DNA of 46,692 bases. Origin: an uncultured Opitutales bacterium (GTDB lineage Bacteria > Verrucomicrobiota > Verrucomicrobiia > Opitutales > UBA2995). How positions within the stretch are numbered: position 1 is the stretch's first letter; each line of letters opens with the position of its first letter. The stretch lies in the NCBI GenBank assembly GCA_938075565.1, contig CALJGU010000145.1, forward strand, positions 1 through 46,692, in the 5' to 3' direction. Shown here piece by piece: positions 8,545-17,541 of the stretch. The notes beneath the pieces are model-generated. The model was not told where the DNA came from. It worked only from the letters and a program-made list of their open reading frames with translations, and ran no database searches. The translations under genes and the position numbers were made by a program.

Positions 8545-9279
8545 TTAGCTCTTTGCTTTCTCGGGTTTGAGGATTTTGTGAGGGGCGGGCTGAAAGCGTC
8601 TCAAATGCGTTGCCCAGCTTTTGTTTTTAGAATCCTTGACCGACCAAATCTTGATGTCGTCGAGTTCGACTCGTCCGCCACGAAATCCGGCTACTCCGAA
8701 TCCATCCTTCTTTGAATCCAGACTTGGGTGTTTCCCATAGAGTATCGGGCCATGAGAAAAGCGTATCAGAACTTCGTCACCTTTGATTTCTGCGAGCGCG
8801 TGATACCAGGTATCCGGTTCCAACTTGAAGTTGGAATCATGATCCAATTGGACGGATTCACCATTGGCTAACAATTGGGCTCCTTGGTCGCTCCAGAATA
8901 TGCGAGCCTTATGATGGCCGAACTCTACGAACGGGCAGAGGGGTGTTTGATCCCCTTTAAGAAAGCGAATTGAAAATTGGATGGCATACTCTTGGGGACA
9001 GGATGGAATCGAGAGACGTGGCTCGAGTCCCTGGTGGTGATCCTGACTCGCTTGAAATGCTTTTGTGGAAGGTTGTCCGCGGAGGACATCATTCTTTATG
9101 GCCCAACGAGTATGCTGCCGGGGCTTCCAGTTTTCCTTTTCGAGCTCCTCGGATTTCGAGAAATCGGCATCGAGAACCAATGTATCCAATTGGACCAGTT
9201 GAGGAGACAGGGATTCAGCGGTAACCGATTGCGTGGCTAATCCAAGCAACAAGAAGCCTAGGGTAAATCTGTAGTTCAT
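8545..9279 (-). CDS. Exported DUF1080-like (3-keto-disaccharide hydrolase fold) protein
   Basis: A 244-residue protein with a signal peptide (residues 1-21, cleavage near TAES). It has a concanavalin-like beta-sandwich of the DUF1080 type: LDADFSKSEE near the N-terminus, then PDTWYHALAEIKGDEVLIRF, and a final GFRGGRVELDDIKIW strand pair. Some DUF1080 proteins are now described as 3-keto-glucoside hydrolases; others may simply bind glycans. It is the first gene of the unit with the DUF1592 and DUF1552 genes. The leader reads ccctacccta before the ATG. The family assignment is by pattern, so moderate confidence. Confidence 0.75.
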   Translation of the reverse strand: MNYRFTLGFLLLGLATQSVTAESLSPQLVQLDTLVLDADFSKSEELEKENWKPRQHTRWAIKNDVLRGQPSTKAFQASQDHHQGLEPRLSIPSCPQEYAIQFSIRFLKGDQTPLCPFVEFGHHKARIFWSDQGAQLLANGESVQLDHDSNFKLEPDTWYHALAEIKGDEVLIRFSHGPILYGKHPSLDSKKDGFGVAGFRGGRVELDDIKIWSVKDSKNKSWATHLRRFQPAPHKILKPEKAKS

Positions 9280-9552
9280 TAGGGTAGGGACGGTAGATTA
9301 TCAGTGAACTTAGATCGGTTTGCTTCCCTTTCGCAAGCGGTGAAATTTGTTGTTTGGCGACCCCATGATAGAATTATGGTACATTTGCCGATGGAATTCC
9401 TCTGGTTTGCTACGGTTCAAATTCCCTTTGTTTCGGGGTATTTATCTATATTTCCCGCCTAGTAGAGCCGAAAGCCTACGCCTTGGAACGGTTTCAAACT
9501 GTCCGCAAATCTCCGACTGGACAAATAAGATTCGATTGCCACACTGGGGGTT
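9280..9552 (+). other. Divergent intergenic region with promoters for both sides
   Basis: These 273 bases separate the minus-strand DUF1080-like unit from the plus-strand oxidoreductase, so promoters for both directions must lie here. I see no clear sigma-70 box pair and no hairpin. An open frame covering 9347-9694 overlaps the oxidoreductase in another frame and looks like chance. Confidence 0.4.
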
Positions 9553-11022
9553 ATGTCAGAACTACCCACTAAAAATACACCCGAAGATACTCCTTCTAAA
9601 CTTTCCCGTCGTAAGTTCGGTAAAGTGTCCGCCACCGCTGCATCTGCGGCCTTTGGCTTTCAGTTTATTCCAAGCCATGCCTGGGGCAAATTAACCAAAC
9701 CAACGCTGGTAGCGATTGGTATCGGTGGTAAAGGAAACGCCGACACCCGCGGCTGCCAGGATGCCGGTTTCGATATCGTCGGTCTCGTCGATGTGGTTGA
9801 TTCCACCAAGTTTGACGGTAAGGCGCGCAGTAATCGCCGCTTGAAGTCTGTTGATGAAGTGCGTAATCGTTACCCCAAAGCCCAATTCTGGACCGACTAC
9901 CGTGAAATGATCGCGGAGATGGAAGGAAAGGTTGATGCCGTTACGGTTACACCACCTGATCACCATCACTTCCACGCGTCCGCCCTAGCGATGCAGGCTG
10001 GTATGCATGTCTATTGCCAGAAGCCTTTGACTCACGGTATTTGGGAAGCTCGGATGCTTGCCCAGATCGCCGCTGAAACCGGTGTGAAAACCCAAATGGG
10101 CAACCAGGCTCACGCCGAGGATCACATGCGTCGTTGTGTGGAACTCATTCGTGCAGGAATCATCGGCAAAGTAAGAGACGTTCACATTTGGACCAACCGT
10201 CCGATTTGGTCTCAAGGATTTCAAAAACCACCTACCAAGCAAGACGTCCCAGAATGGATCGACTGGAAGCAATGGGTAGGCCCCGCAGCACACGTTGATT
10301 ATAATGAGAATATCGCACCATTCTCATGGCGTGGATGGTGGGAGTATGGAACGGGTGCTCTCGGTGACATGGCCTGCCACATTATGGACATGCCGCACTG
10401 GGCATTGATGCCAGGTGCACCGAAGAACGTTACAGCTGAGCAATCCGGCGCCACTGATATTTCACCTCCGATTAATTCGAAGATTACTTGGGAGTTCGAA
10501 CCGAATCAATACACGCACAGCCGCGGTGTTCGTTTCAATTGGTATGATGGTTACCTCGATGCCAAGTTCGATCGCAAGACCTGGAAACTCGTTAAAGGCA
10601 GCGAAGAATATAACCACCCATCAGCTGAAGTTTTGGATGGTCGTCCATTTGATGACTACGGTTGCGTGATCATTGGTGAAGAAGGTAAAATGTTCTTCCA
10701 CCGCCACAACGAAAACTGGGTGATTAATCCAACCACAGCGGTTGATGGATTTACCTGGCCTGCAAATTCGATTCCTCGTGCCACGAACGAAGAGAATTAC
10801 GACGAGTTCTATGACGCAGTAGTTGGTAAGGTAGTTAAATGCCAATCCAACTTCGATCACGCTGGACCGTTTACAGAAACCATCTTGTTAGGTGTGGTTG
10901 CTCAGCGCTCTCCAAACGAGAAACTCCAGTGGGATGCCGAAAAGATGGAAATCAAAGGCAAACCCGAACTTAAGAAATACATCCAGCGCAAGTACAGCAA
11001 GGGCTGGAAGTGGAAAGCTTAG
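9553..11022 (+). CDS. Tat-exported Gfo/Idh/MocA-family oxidoreductase
   Basis: A 489-residue NAD(P)-dependent sugar oxidoreductase of the Gfo/Idh/MocA family. A Tat signal (SRRKFGKVSA, residues 18-27) suggests export in folded form. The nucleotide-binding loop is VAIGIGGKGNAD at about residues 53-64. The catalytic-lysine motif is CQKPLTHG at about 155-162, with Gln where many members have Glu (EKP). The middle region GDMACHIMDMPHWAL carries the family's histidine motif. The length agrees with exported members in this phylum. A ggggg stretch 4 bases before the ATG may serve as ribosome binding site, and a good terminator follows. It may act on sugars or ketosugars released by the neighbouring glycoside-handling proteins; this is inference. 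Confidence 0.92.
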   Translation: MSELPTKNTPEDTPSKLSRRKFGKVSATAASAAFGFQFIPSHAWGKLTKPTLVAIGIGGKGNADTRGCQDAGFDIVGLVDVVDSTKFDGKARSNRRLKSVDEVRNRYPKAQFWTDYREMIAEMEGKVDAVTVTPPDHHHFHASALAMQAGMHVYCQKPLTHGIWEARMLAQIAAETGVKTQMGNQAHAEDHMRRCVELIRAGIIGKVRDVHIWTNRPIWSQGFQKPPTKQDVPEWIDWKQWVGPAAHVDYNENIAPFSWRGWWEYGTGALGDMACHIMDMPHWALMPGAPKNVTAEQSGATDISPPINSKITWEFEPNQYTHSRGVRFNWYDGYLDAKFDRKTWKLVKGSEEYNHPSAEVLDGRPFDDYGCVIIGEEGKMFFHRHNENWVINPTTAVDGFTWPANSIPRATNEENYDEFYDAVVGKVVKCQSNFDHAGPFTETILLGVVAQRSPNEKLQWDAEKMEIKGKPELKKYIQRKYSKGWKWKA

Positions 11023-11045
11023 TTCTCGTTTCAAAATAAACTTTC

Positions 11046-11077
11046 AAAGGGCAGTTCCAATCGGGGCTGCCCTTTTT
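11046..11077 (+). terminator. Rho-independent terminator after the oxidoreductase
   Basis: A perfect stem aaagggcag/ctgcccttt (11046-11054 with 11067-11075) ends in a T-run. It begins 24 bases after the oxidoreductase stop codon. Confidence 0.85.
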
Positions 11078-11153
11078 CATGTTCCCGTAGCCACGGTCGT
11101 GTTCACGAGTGAAACGAGAAGGCCTGACAACCGTGGATCCGATGGAGAATTTC

Positions 11154-11190
11154 GGGAGCTATTCGAATCGAGAGCAAGCTCCCTCCTACA
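11154..11190. repeat. REP-like palindromic element with 'ctcctaca' end
   Basis: The sequence gggagct (11154-11160) pairs with agctccc (11177-11183), and the element ends in ctcctaca. The core gagagcaagctccctcctac resembles bacterial REP elements, which commonly end in tgtaggag or ctcctaca. A second element ending in ctcctaca occurs at 29552-29634. The gene-free stretch 11023-11356 holds the terminator, this element and the next one, with nothing else recognised. Confidence 0.5.
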
Positions 11191-11219
11191 TCTTGTGGCA
11201 GTGGTTTCTTGGAAGGTAG

Positions 11220-11240
11220 GGCGGGATCGCCGAGCCCGCC
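11220..11240. repeat. Short GC-rich palindrome
   Basis: ggcggg (11220-11225) pairs with cccgcc (11235-11240) around a 9-base loop, preceded by gta. It has the look of a dispersed intergenic repeat and lies 30 bases after another palindrome. Only one copy is present in the window, so its repeat nature is inferred. Confidence 0.4.
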
Positions 11241-11356
11241 GTTTCGGAAGCATAAGTAACGTGAGGCATTTGTTGTATGAAAAAGGTTTCTACCCTTAAT
11301 TTCAGTTTTCCGACAATTGACTGGAATCACTATCCACTTCATGGTCGCATGAATAC

Positions 11357-12034
11357 ATGGCCCTGTGGAATAGCGACGAAGAACTCTTTCAACTCGCCCG
11401 GCGCGAATTGTTTACCGCTGTCGTAGGCGACGTGCTCGACAAGATGGGACTGCTCAAACAGTTCCTCCCGCCGTCGATCAAACCACTTGATGATTCCATG
11501 GTGGTGATTGGTCGGGCCATGACAGTTTTGGAGCAGGACCTTGATCAGTTGGACAAGGAGCCTGACCAGAATGATTTCGGGCTCATGTTTGATGCCTTGG
11601 ATGGCTTGCAAGCAAACGAAGTCTATGTCTGTAGTGGAGCTTCTCCTAGCTACGCTTTGTGGGGAGGGCTCATGAGCACAAGAGCTCTCAAGCTCGGCGC
11701 TGTCGGAGCCGTCATGAATGGTTACTCCCGCGATACGCCTGAAATCCGTGAGCTTGAATTCCCTACATTTTCATTAGGTACCTACGCCCAAGACCAAGGA
11801 CCGCGCGGAAAGGTGGTTGATTATCGATCGCCGATTGATTTTGGCGGAATCCCAGTTGCTTCGGGTGACATTGTTTATGGCGATTTGGACGGTGTTCTGA
11901 TTATTCCCTCAAATGCGGTTGAAGAAGCTTTCACGAGTGCCTTGGAAAAAGCACGAGGTGAGAAGCTGGTACGAAAGGCACTTGAAGATGGTATGCCTGC
12001 GAAAGAAGCGTTTGAGGAATTTGGTATTATGTAA
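11357..12034 (+). CDS. RraA-family protein (HMG/CHMG aldolase-like)
   Basis: A 225-residue protein of the RraA/DlpA family. The visible core is WGGLMSTRALKLGAVGAVMN (about residues 102-121) followed by GYSRD (R125, D126), the substrate- and metal-binding elements of class II 4-hydroxy-4-methyl-2-oxoglutarate aldolases. A second block, GDIVYGDLDGVLIIP, lies near residues 173-188. There is no signal peptide, so it is cytoplasmic. Members either inhibit RNase E (true RraA) or cleave 2-keto acids; the conserved R-D and the sugar-acid context favour an aldolase. It follows the oxidoreductase after a terminator and two palindromes, so it probably has its own promoter. Confidence 0.85.
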   Translation: MALWNSDEELFQLARRELFTAVVGDVLDKMGLLKQFLPPSIKPLDDSMVVIGRAMTVLEQDLDQLDKEPDQNDFGLMFDALDGLQANEVYVCSGASPSYALWGGLMSTRALKLGAVGAVMNGYSRDTPEIRELEFPTFSLGTYAQDQGPRGKVVDYRSPIDFGGIPVASGDIVYGDLDGVLIIPSNAVEEAFTSALEKARGEKLVRKALEDGMPAKEAFEEFGIM

Positions 12035-12156
12035 TCGGATACTTTTTTGTTGGCTGCGGTGAAGGAAACTGATCCCTGCCTCGTAGCTCGAGCACCAGAA
12101 AGTTTTTATTGGCCTATGGCTTCGTACTTGTGCTAGTGCTGGTAGCTTATTTTTCA

Positions 12157-12684
12157 ATGCCTCCCGAGAATACAGAAAAAAGCCGCTGGTTCGCAGAACA
12201 TCTTCAACCGCATGAGCCTATGCTCAGGGCTTGGTTAAAGAGTCGGTTCTCAAAGGGCGTTGATGTGGATGATATTATTCAGGACGCATTTCTGAAAGTG
12301 CTGAAGGCCCGCGAAAACAGAGAATTGCATTCACCCAAGGCGTTCCTTTTCGCGACGGCGCGCAATATGGCCCTCGATGTAGTGAGACGGTCAAAAATTA
12401 TTCAATTTGATTCTTTACCCGAAAATGAACTCTCGGACGTCTTGGATGATAGTGACTCTGTTCAAGAGTCGATTGAACGTAACCAAGAGTTAGAAATGTT
12501 AACCAAAGCCATACAGTCATTACCTGCCAGATGTCGCCGTATATTTACACTGCGAAAAGTGTATTGTATGTCGCAGGCTAGTATTGCTGAAGAATTAGGT
12601 ATCTCGGTCAACACGGTGGCCACTCAATTGAAAATCGGCGTTCGGAAATGCAGCGCTTTTATGCACGAGCATAGTGGAAAATGA
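12157..12684 (+). CDS. ECF sigma factor, FecI-like
   Basis: A 175-residue RNA polymerase sigma factor of the ECF type. Region 2 is at about residues 15-75 (VDVDDIIQDAFLKVLKAR, then SPKAFLFATARNMALDVVRR). Region 4 is at about 110-165 (LPARCRRIFTLRKV, then SQASIAEELGISVNTVATQL, a helix-turn-helix). The start was placed at the ATG at 12157, because the upstream TTG start at 12109 would add a hydrophobic segment foreign to sigma factors. The stop codon overlaps the FecR start (ATGA). With the FecR gene and the TonB receptor next in line it probably forms a FecIRA-type cell-surface signalling set. Confidence 0.93.
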   Translation: MPPENTEKSRWFAEHLQPHEPMLRAWLKSRFSKGVDVDDIIQDAFLKVLKARENRELHSPKAFLFATARNMALDVVRRSKIIQFDSLPENELSDVLDDSDSVQESIERNQELEMLTKAIQSLPARCRRIFTLRKVYCMSQASIAEELGISVNTVATQLKIGVRKCSAFMHEHSGK

Positions 12685-13745
12685 ACGATCCTGAACAGTC
12701 TCCTAATGAGGAACACCGAATCGATGAGGAAGCTCTCGACTGGGTCATCAAGCTGGATGGTGATTTAAACTCCGCAGAACAGGATGCATTTTTTGACTGG
12801 TTGGCCGCTGATGCTCGCCACGGGGAATGGTTTGCCAAACATAAGGCTGACTATCAGCAATTTGATCCCCTGGTGCAATGGCGTCCAGAACACAGCGATA
12901 AGCCCAATCCGGACTTGTTGGCGACCTCTTGGATAAAACAACCTTGGTTTTTAAGTTTATCCTCCCTTGGAGTAGCGGCCGTATTGCTGTTTGGTTTGTT
13001 CGTCTGGAGTCCCTGGAATAAAAACCAAAATTTTAATGGATTCCTCCCAGAAAAGGGTGCGATGGCTCTCGATTATCAGATCCATCGACTGCAGGATGGG
13101 TCTATCGTTGAACTTAACATAGGGGCGCAGATCGCAATTCGATATTCGGGTGAAGAAAGGCGTGTAGATCTCCTGTCGGGAGAAGCGTATTTCGAAGTCG
13201 CAAAAAACCCGAATCGACCATTCATTGTAAGCGCTCGCGGGATTGATGTAAAAGCTGTGGGCACGGCTTTTAATGTGAAGCTGGAAGGTGATTCCTTGGA
13301 AGTTTTGGTAACTCATGGACGGGTGCTGATGGATTCATCAGCTTTGGTTAACACCAGTGATCTTGTTGGCACGGACGAGCCAATTGTGCTTACTCCAGAG
13401 TTGGGAGCTGGTCAGCGGTCCCTCGTTTCATTTATTACTGAAGTGGTCCAACCTGAAGTCGCTGAAGTTACGGAAGAGGAGGTGGATGAGGAATTAGCCT
13501 GGAAGCACCAAGTGCTTGAGTTTACCTCTCGTCCGCTGGGTGTAATCGTCAGGGAATTTAACCACTACAACACCCGACAAATAACTATCCAGGACAAGGA
13601 TCTATACGATATGGAGATTACTGCTACATTCCGGTCCTATAACTTGGATGGCTTTGTGAGGCTGCTGGAATTGACCGGCCCGATTAGGTCCACCATAGAA
13701 AACGACGAATCGATTACTCTGACTCGAGAAGTATCAATCGATTAA
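12681..13745 (+). CDS. FecR-like anti-sigma factor
   Basis: A 354-residue inner-membrane regulator. The cytoplasmic N-terminus (about 1-87, with EEALDWVIKLDGDLN and QDAFFDWLAAD) is the DUF4880-type sigma-binding region. One transmembrane helix lies at about 88-109. The periplasmic FecR domain follows (about 125-240; RLQDGSIVELN, DLLSGEAYFEVAKNPNRPFIV, GTAFNVKLEGDSLEVLVTHG). The C-terminal part (FTSRPLGVIVREFNHYN) is an STN-like or DUF4974-like domain. It overlaps the sigma gene by 4 bases, which implies coupled translation. It is expected to hold the sigma factor inactive until the TonB receptor signals. Confidence 0.92.
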   Translation: MNDPEQSPNEEHRIDEEALDWVIKLDGDLNSAEQDAFFDWLAADARHGEWFAKHKADYQQFDPLVQWRPEHSDKPNPDLLATSWIKQPWFLSLSSLGVAAVLLFGLFVWSPWNKNQNFNGFLPEKGAMALDYQIHRLQDGSIVELNIGAQIAIRYSGEERRVDLLSGEAYFEVAKNPNRPFIVSARGIDVKAVGTAFNVKLEGDSLEVLVTHGRVLMDSSALVNTSDLVGTDEPIVLTPELGAGQRSLVSFITEVVQPEVAEVTEEEVDEELAWKHQVLEFTSRPLGVIVREFNHYNTRQITIQDKDLYDMEITATFRSYNLDGFVRLLELTGPIRSTIENDESITLTREVSID

Positions 13746-13922
13746 GGAAGATTTGAGAAAGGAACCTTGGGGCAATTGGCTCTCAAAAGCGTGGAATTTG
13801 GCAAGCTGACTGCCCGTTCTATTTGGTCCACTTGGGATTCTCTATAATTTTAATTTATTTTTTCACCCGATCAATCAGTATGATCGTCTCTGGAGTAGTA
13901 GACTATTGCTCCATGGCTACAA

Positions 13923-16900
13923 ATGAACCGAACCACGCTCTGGCTATCGCCCTGCGGCTTAGGCAAAATACGCCTATTGCTCATTTTCTTGGGTACGCTT
14001 GCTTCGTCCTTGCATGGTTTGGATCACGTTGCTTTGGAAAGACATGTCTTCGAAATCAAGTCTGGGGAGGCTACATCGACCTTACCTCAAGTCGCACGAC
14101 AAGGCAGCGTAGACGTTATGTTCGCCGTGGGGATTGCGAAAGGGGTTCAGACAAACCCGGTCGATGGGGTTCATACTCCCTTGGAAGCACTGGAAATCAT
14201 GCTGGCGAATTCGCCGCTGAAAATCGTGGAGGACCGAGAGACTGGCGCCTTTGCAATCATCCGTGTATCTGAGGAAGTAATCTCCGCACCCAAGCCTGAC
14301 CCGACACCTACAAAACTCGTTACAGAACCTAGAACTACTCCAGAAGATATGACCCAGAAAAAAGGATTATTCCGCAGCCTCCTTGGAGGGGTTGCCGCCG
14401 TACTTACCTTTAGTGGAAATACAACCAACGCGCAGGAGGCTGATGAGGAAATCGTCACTCTTCAGGCCTATGAAATTTACGGGGCTGCCCAGGCCGCTTC
14501 GGTGGAAAGGCAAAAGCAATCTGACATTATTGGCAGCTATCTTAGCTCCGATGCACTCAGTGAATTACCCGATGATGACTTGGGGGAAGCGCTATCTCGT
14601 TTGGCCGGCGTCAACGTGGTCGGCGGTCAGGGAAACGCCGAAGGCAGTGTCACCATTCGTGGTGCGGATGGTCAGTACAACACCATCAGGATCAACGGTG
14701 CCTCACAAGCCAACGCCCGGCTGGGTTCCCGGAATTTTGACGTGACCCAAATACCATCCGAAATGGTATCAGGTGTAGAGATCATTAAAAGTATTACCGC
14801 CGAGCATCCTGCTGATTCCATCGGTGGATCCGTCAATGTCGAAACGGCCAACGCCTTTGACCTTGGCCGTAAGACCTCTCGTTACAAATTCGAAGTTCGC
14901 AATCGTGATCAAGGGGACGAGAACGGCTGGGGTGTGAACTTTGTCCATTCCGACATTCTCGATGCTTTTGGAGGAAAAGGTAATCTTGGTATCTTGTTCA
15001 ACGTCAACTACGTCGACGAAGACCTGGTAGAATGGTCTACCCAAAACCGCTTTCTGGATCAGACTAACCGTACACCCCATAAATCGGATCCTAACCGGGA
15101 CAGCTTTCTGGAGCAAACCGTACTGGCTGTGAATCCCAATGCATCCATTCCCATCTGGGATCGTTTTGACCCGAATGAAGTTCGCACCACACGGGATGAG
15201 TTTACCTTCAATGCCAGCATTGACTTGATTCTTTCAGATACTACCTCGCTTTATTTTCGCCCCTGGTATCAAAAAGAAAGGGATGTTCGAGACAGCTTTG
15301 CTTTCCGGGTGGATCGATTGGAGCGCGCGTTCCGCGGAAATTACTGGTTCCTGGATGACGCGGGTAACCCCTTGGGAGAATGGATCGAAGATGATGATGA
15401 TCCCGTTTTGGGAAGCGAAGGTGATACCTTTGTTCAGGCTACAGACGGCAGTGGAAACATCATCGTAACGCCGGATTTCGAAGCCAATTTCGACGGCCGG
15501 GTGGATCGAATCATCACCGGCAGTAATATTGACAGCGAAACCTACACCTTTGATTTCGGTGGCGAAACACAGTTGGACCGAGGTTTGATCGAATACCGGG
15601 TACTATTTTCAACAGATGAAGGTGATAACTTCCGACGCCAATGGCGTTTCCAGGAGGATTTCCGCAGAACGACTGCCGGTGATCCTCTCAGAGCTCGTTG
15701 GAACGGCGCTACACCTTTGCCAACCTTTTCGGTGTTTGAAGTAACCGAAGGCCGCGGCCATGTCCCTTCCAATGGAGGTGTGAATGTATTCAGCGATGCC
15801 AACCGAAGTTTTAGCAACACCTCCCCACGTTTTCTTTATGAAAATGTAACTGAGGATGTACTCTTGGCCAGTTTCGACGTCGAGCAGGAGGTGAATGACT
15901 TTCTGATGCTTAAGGCGGGTGCCCGTTTCCGTAGCGCCAAGCGGGACAACCAGACCACCGAATTATTTATCAACCCGATCGAAGGAAGCAATGCGGTCTA
16001 TCCAGCCGGTCAATTTGCTGATCCAGCTGATGGCAACTTTACCCTTTGGGATGGCATCTATTCCGATATCGCCGGTCCTTTTGTGAGGGCGGATCCGGCT
16101 TATGATTTCTTTTTCAGTGACTATCAATCCAGTCCTGACAACTGGGAATGGAACCGCTCGGATTTGCGGGACGCAGCCGATACGGCTGAGTTGCAGGAAG
16201 ACATCATGGCTGGTTACATGCAGGGAACCTTTCGCTGGGACAACTTCACTCTGGTGACTGGTCTTCGCGTGGAGAGCACACAATTGGATACAACCTGGAA
16301 GCCTTCTAACTTCATCATTGATGGAAGTAATATTCCGAACCTCAATTCGGACCAGCAGGGCATTCTTAATGAAATCCTGCAGGAAGGCGTTCAGGATCTC
16401 GGATTTGTCGGACCAGACGGCACCTTTTCTTTTGGTGATATTGTGGATGATATTCGCCGTACTAATAGCTACGACAATGCGCTTCCGAGTGCAGTACTAT
16501 CTTACCGAGCTGGTGATAGTGGCCACGTATTCCGCTTTGCTTGGACGAACACATTGACTCGTCCGGATTACCGGGAACTGGTTCCCTTTGACTTGGGTGA
16601 AGCCAATCGTCAACTGCAGGCAGCTGGCGTGCTCAACCTGACCAATCGCGACGATGAGTTTGACTTGGGAAATCCAAATCTGCTGGAGCAGACCTCTGAA
16701 AACTTCGATCTGGCTTGGGAATATTATTTTGGCCCACAGCAACGAAATATGATTTCGGTGACGGCTTTCAAAAAGGACCTCGAGGATTTCTTGCTCGAAT
16801 ACACCTTTCAGCGGGACATTGAAGTACTGGTGGATCCGGAAGATGCGAGTCTGGGAACGGAAATGGTAACCTCTGACACCAATTTCTGGACCAATGCATC

Positions 16901-17438
16901 TACCAGAAGTATCGAAGGGGTGGAGTTCACCGGTTATTTCAACTTTGAAGACCTGCTCCCGGAATGGGATATCCTGGATGGACTCAGCTTCGTACCCAAC
17001 TACGCCTACATTACGGGTGACCAGAGTGATCCGGTCTTCGACGAGGATAAGTTGGCAGACGGCGTTTTCGATATTCTTGGATACCAACTAACGGACTCTC
17101 TGACCAATCAGGCTAAAGAGATCTACAACCTCCAGTTGTTCTACGAGCGGGAGCGCTTCAATGTACGTCTCTCTTATAACTGGATCTCAAGTTTGCAGCG
17201 GACACCGTCCACGGCTGCCATTTCGGCCATAACCTTTGATCGTGAGCAGGAGAACCTGGACCTTTCTGTTCAGTATCGCTTGTTTGCCGACAAAGACATC
17301 CGTCTGTTCTTTGAAGCTGATAACCTCACAGACACACCGAACGACGAACGCTATATCGGACCGACCGCCGGACTTTTTACAACGTCCTACCAGACCATCG
17401 GTCGCAGATACGTTTTAGGCGTGCGAGGTTCTTTCTAG
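13923..17438 (+). CDS. TonB-dependent receptor with N-terminal STN signalling domain
   Basis: An outer-membrane transporter of 1171 residues. In order: signal peptide (about 1-32), STN domain (about 40-117), a linker rich in Pro and Thr, a second hydrophobic signal-like stretch (about 146-170), a possible TonB box (EEIVTLQAYEIYG, about 175-187), the plug (about 195-315; DDDLGEALSRLAGVNVVGGQ, VTIRGADGQYNTIRINGAS), and a beta-barrel ending in the aromatic residue of YVLGVRGSF. The STN domain normally contacts the FecR C-terminus, so it fits the upstream sigma/anti-sigma pair. The likely ligand is an oligosaccharide, given the downstream glycosidases. A strong terminator follows. Confidence 0.95.
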   Translation: MNRTTLWLSPCGLGKIRLLLIFLGTLASSLHGLDHVALERHVFEIKSGEATSTLPQVARQGSVDVMFAVGIAKGVQTNPVDGVHTPLEALEIMLANSPLKIVEDRETGAFAIIRVSEEVISAPKPDPTPTKLVTEPRTTPEDMTQKKGLFRSLLGGVAAVLTFSGNTTNAQEADEEIVTLQAYEIYGAAQAASVERQKQSDIIGSYLSSDALSELPDDDLGEALSRLAGVNVVGGQGNAEGSVTIRGADGQYNTIRINGASQANARLGSRNFDVTQIPSEMVSGVEIIKSITAEHPADSIGGSVNVETANAFDLGRKTSRYKFEVRNRDQGDENGWGVNFVHSDILDAFGGKGNLGILFNVNYVDEDLVEWSTQNRFLDQTNRTPHKSDPNRDSFLEQTVLAVNPNASIPIWDRFDPNEVRTTRDEFTFNASIDLILSDTTSLYFRPWYQKERDVRDSFAFRVDRLERAFRGNYWFLDDAGNPLGEWIEDDDDPVLGSEGDTFVQATDGSGNIIVTPDFEANFDGRVDRIITGSNIDSETYTFDFGGETQLDRGLIEYRVLFSTDEGDNFRRQWRFQEDFRRTTAGDPLRARWNGATPLPTFSVFEVTEGRGHVPSNGGVNVFSDANRSFSNTSPRFLYENVTEDVLLASFDVEQEVNDFLMLKAGARFRSAKRDNQTTELFINPIEGSNAVYPAGQFADPADGNFTLWDGIYSDIAGPFVRADPAYDFFFSDYQSSPDNWEWNRSDLRDAADTAELQEDIMAGYMQGTFRWDNFTLVTGLRVESTQLDTTWKPSNFIIDGSNIPNLNSDQQGILNEILQEGVQDLGFVGPDGTFSFGDIVDDIRRTNSYDNALPSAVLSYRAGDSGHVFRFAWTNTLTRPDYRELVPFDLGEANRQLQAAGVLNLTNRDDEFDLGNPNLLEQTSENFDLAWEYYFGPQQRNMISVTAFKKDLEDFLLEYTFQRDIEVLVDPEDASLGTEMVTSDTNFWTNASTRSIEGVEFTGYFNFEDLLPEWDILDGLSFVPNYAYITGDQSDPVFDEDKLADGVFDILGYQLTDSLTNQAKEIYNLQLFYERERFNVRLSYNWISSLQRTPSTAAISAITFDREQENLDLSVQYRLFADKDIRLFFEADNLTDTPNDERYIGPTAGLFTTSYQTIGRRYVLGVRGSF

Positions 17439-17454
17439 TATAAATGTTTTGTGG

Positions 17455-17488
17455 AGTCCCCGGGAGCCAATTCCGGGGACTTTTTTTT
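17455..17488 (+). terminator. Rho-independent terminator after the TonB receptor
   Basis: A 9-bp perfect stem agtccccgg/ccggggact (17455-17463 with 17473-17481) is followed by eight T residues. A shortened relative of this element follows the receptor remnant near 23880. Confidence 0.9.
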
Positions 17489-17541
17489 ATCCAAGGGTTT
17501 TATACTGTTCGCTTCCGGTCTTGGATGCCTAATTTACACCT

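Noticed and set aside
9347-9694. 115-codon open frame upstream of the oxidoreductase
   Set aside because: It overlaps the start of the Tat-signal oxidoreductase in another frame and has no domain features.
13823-14272. 149-codon open frame before the TonB receptor
   Set aside because: Most of it overlaps the receptor in another frame, and the overlapping part reads as a shifted version of the STN region.
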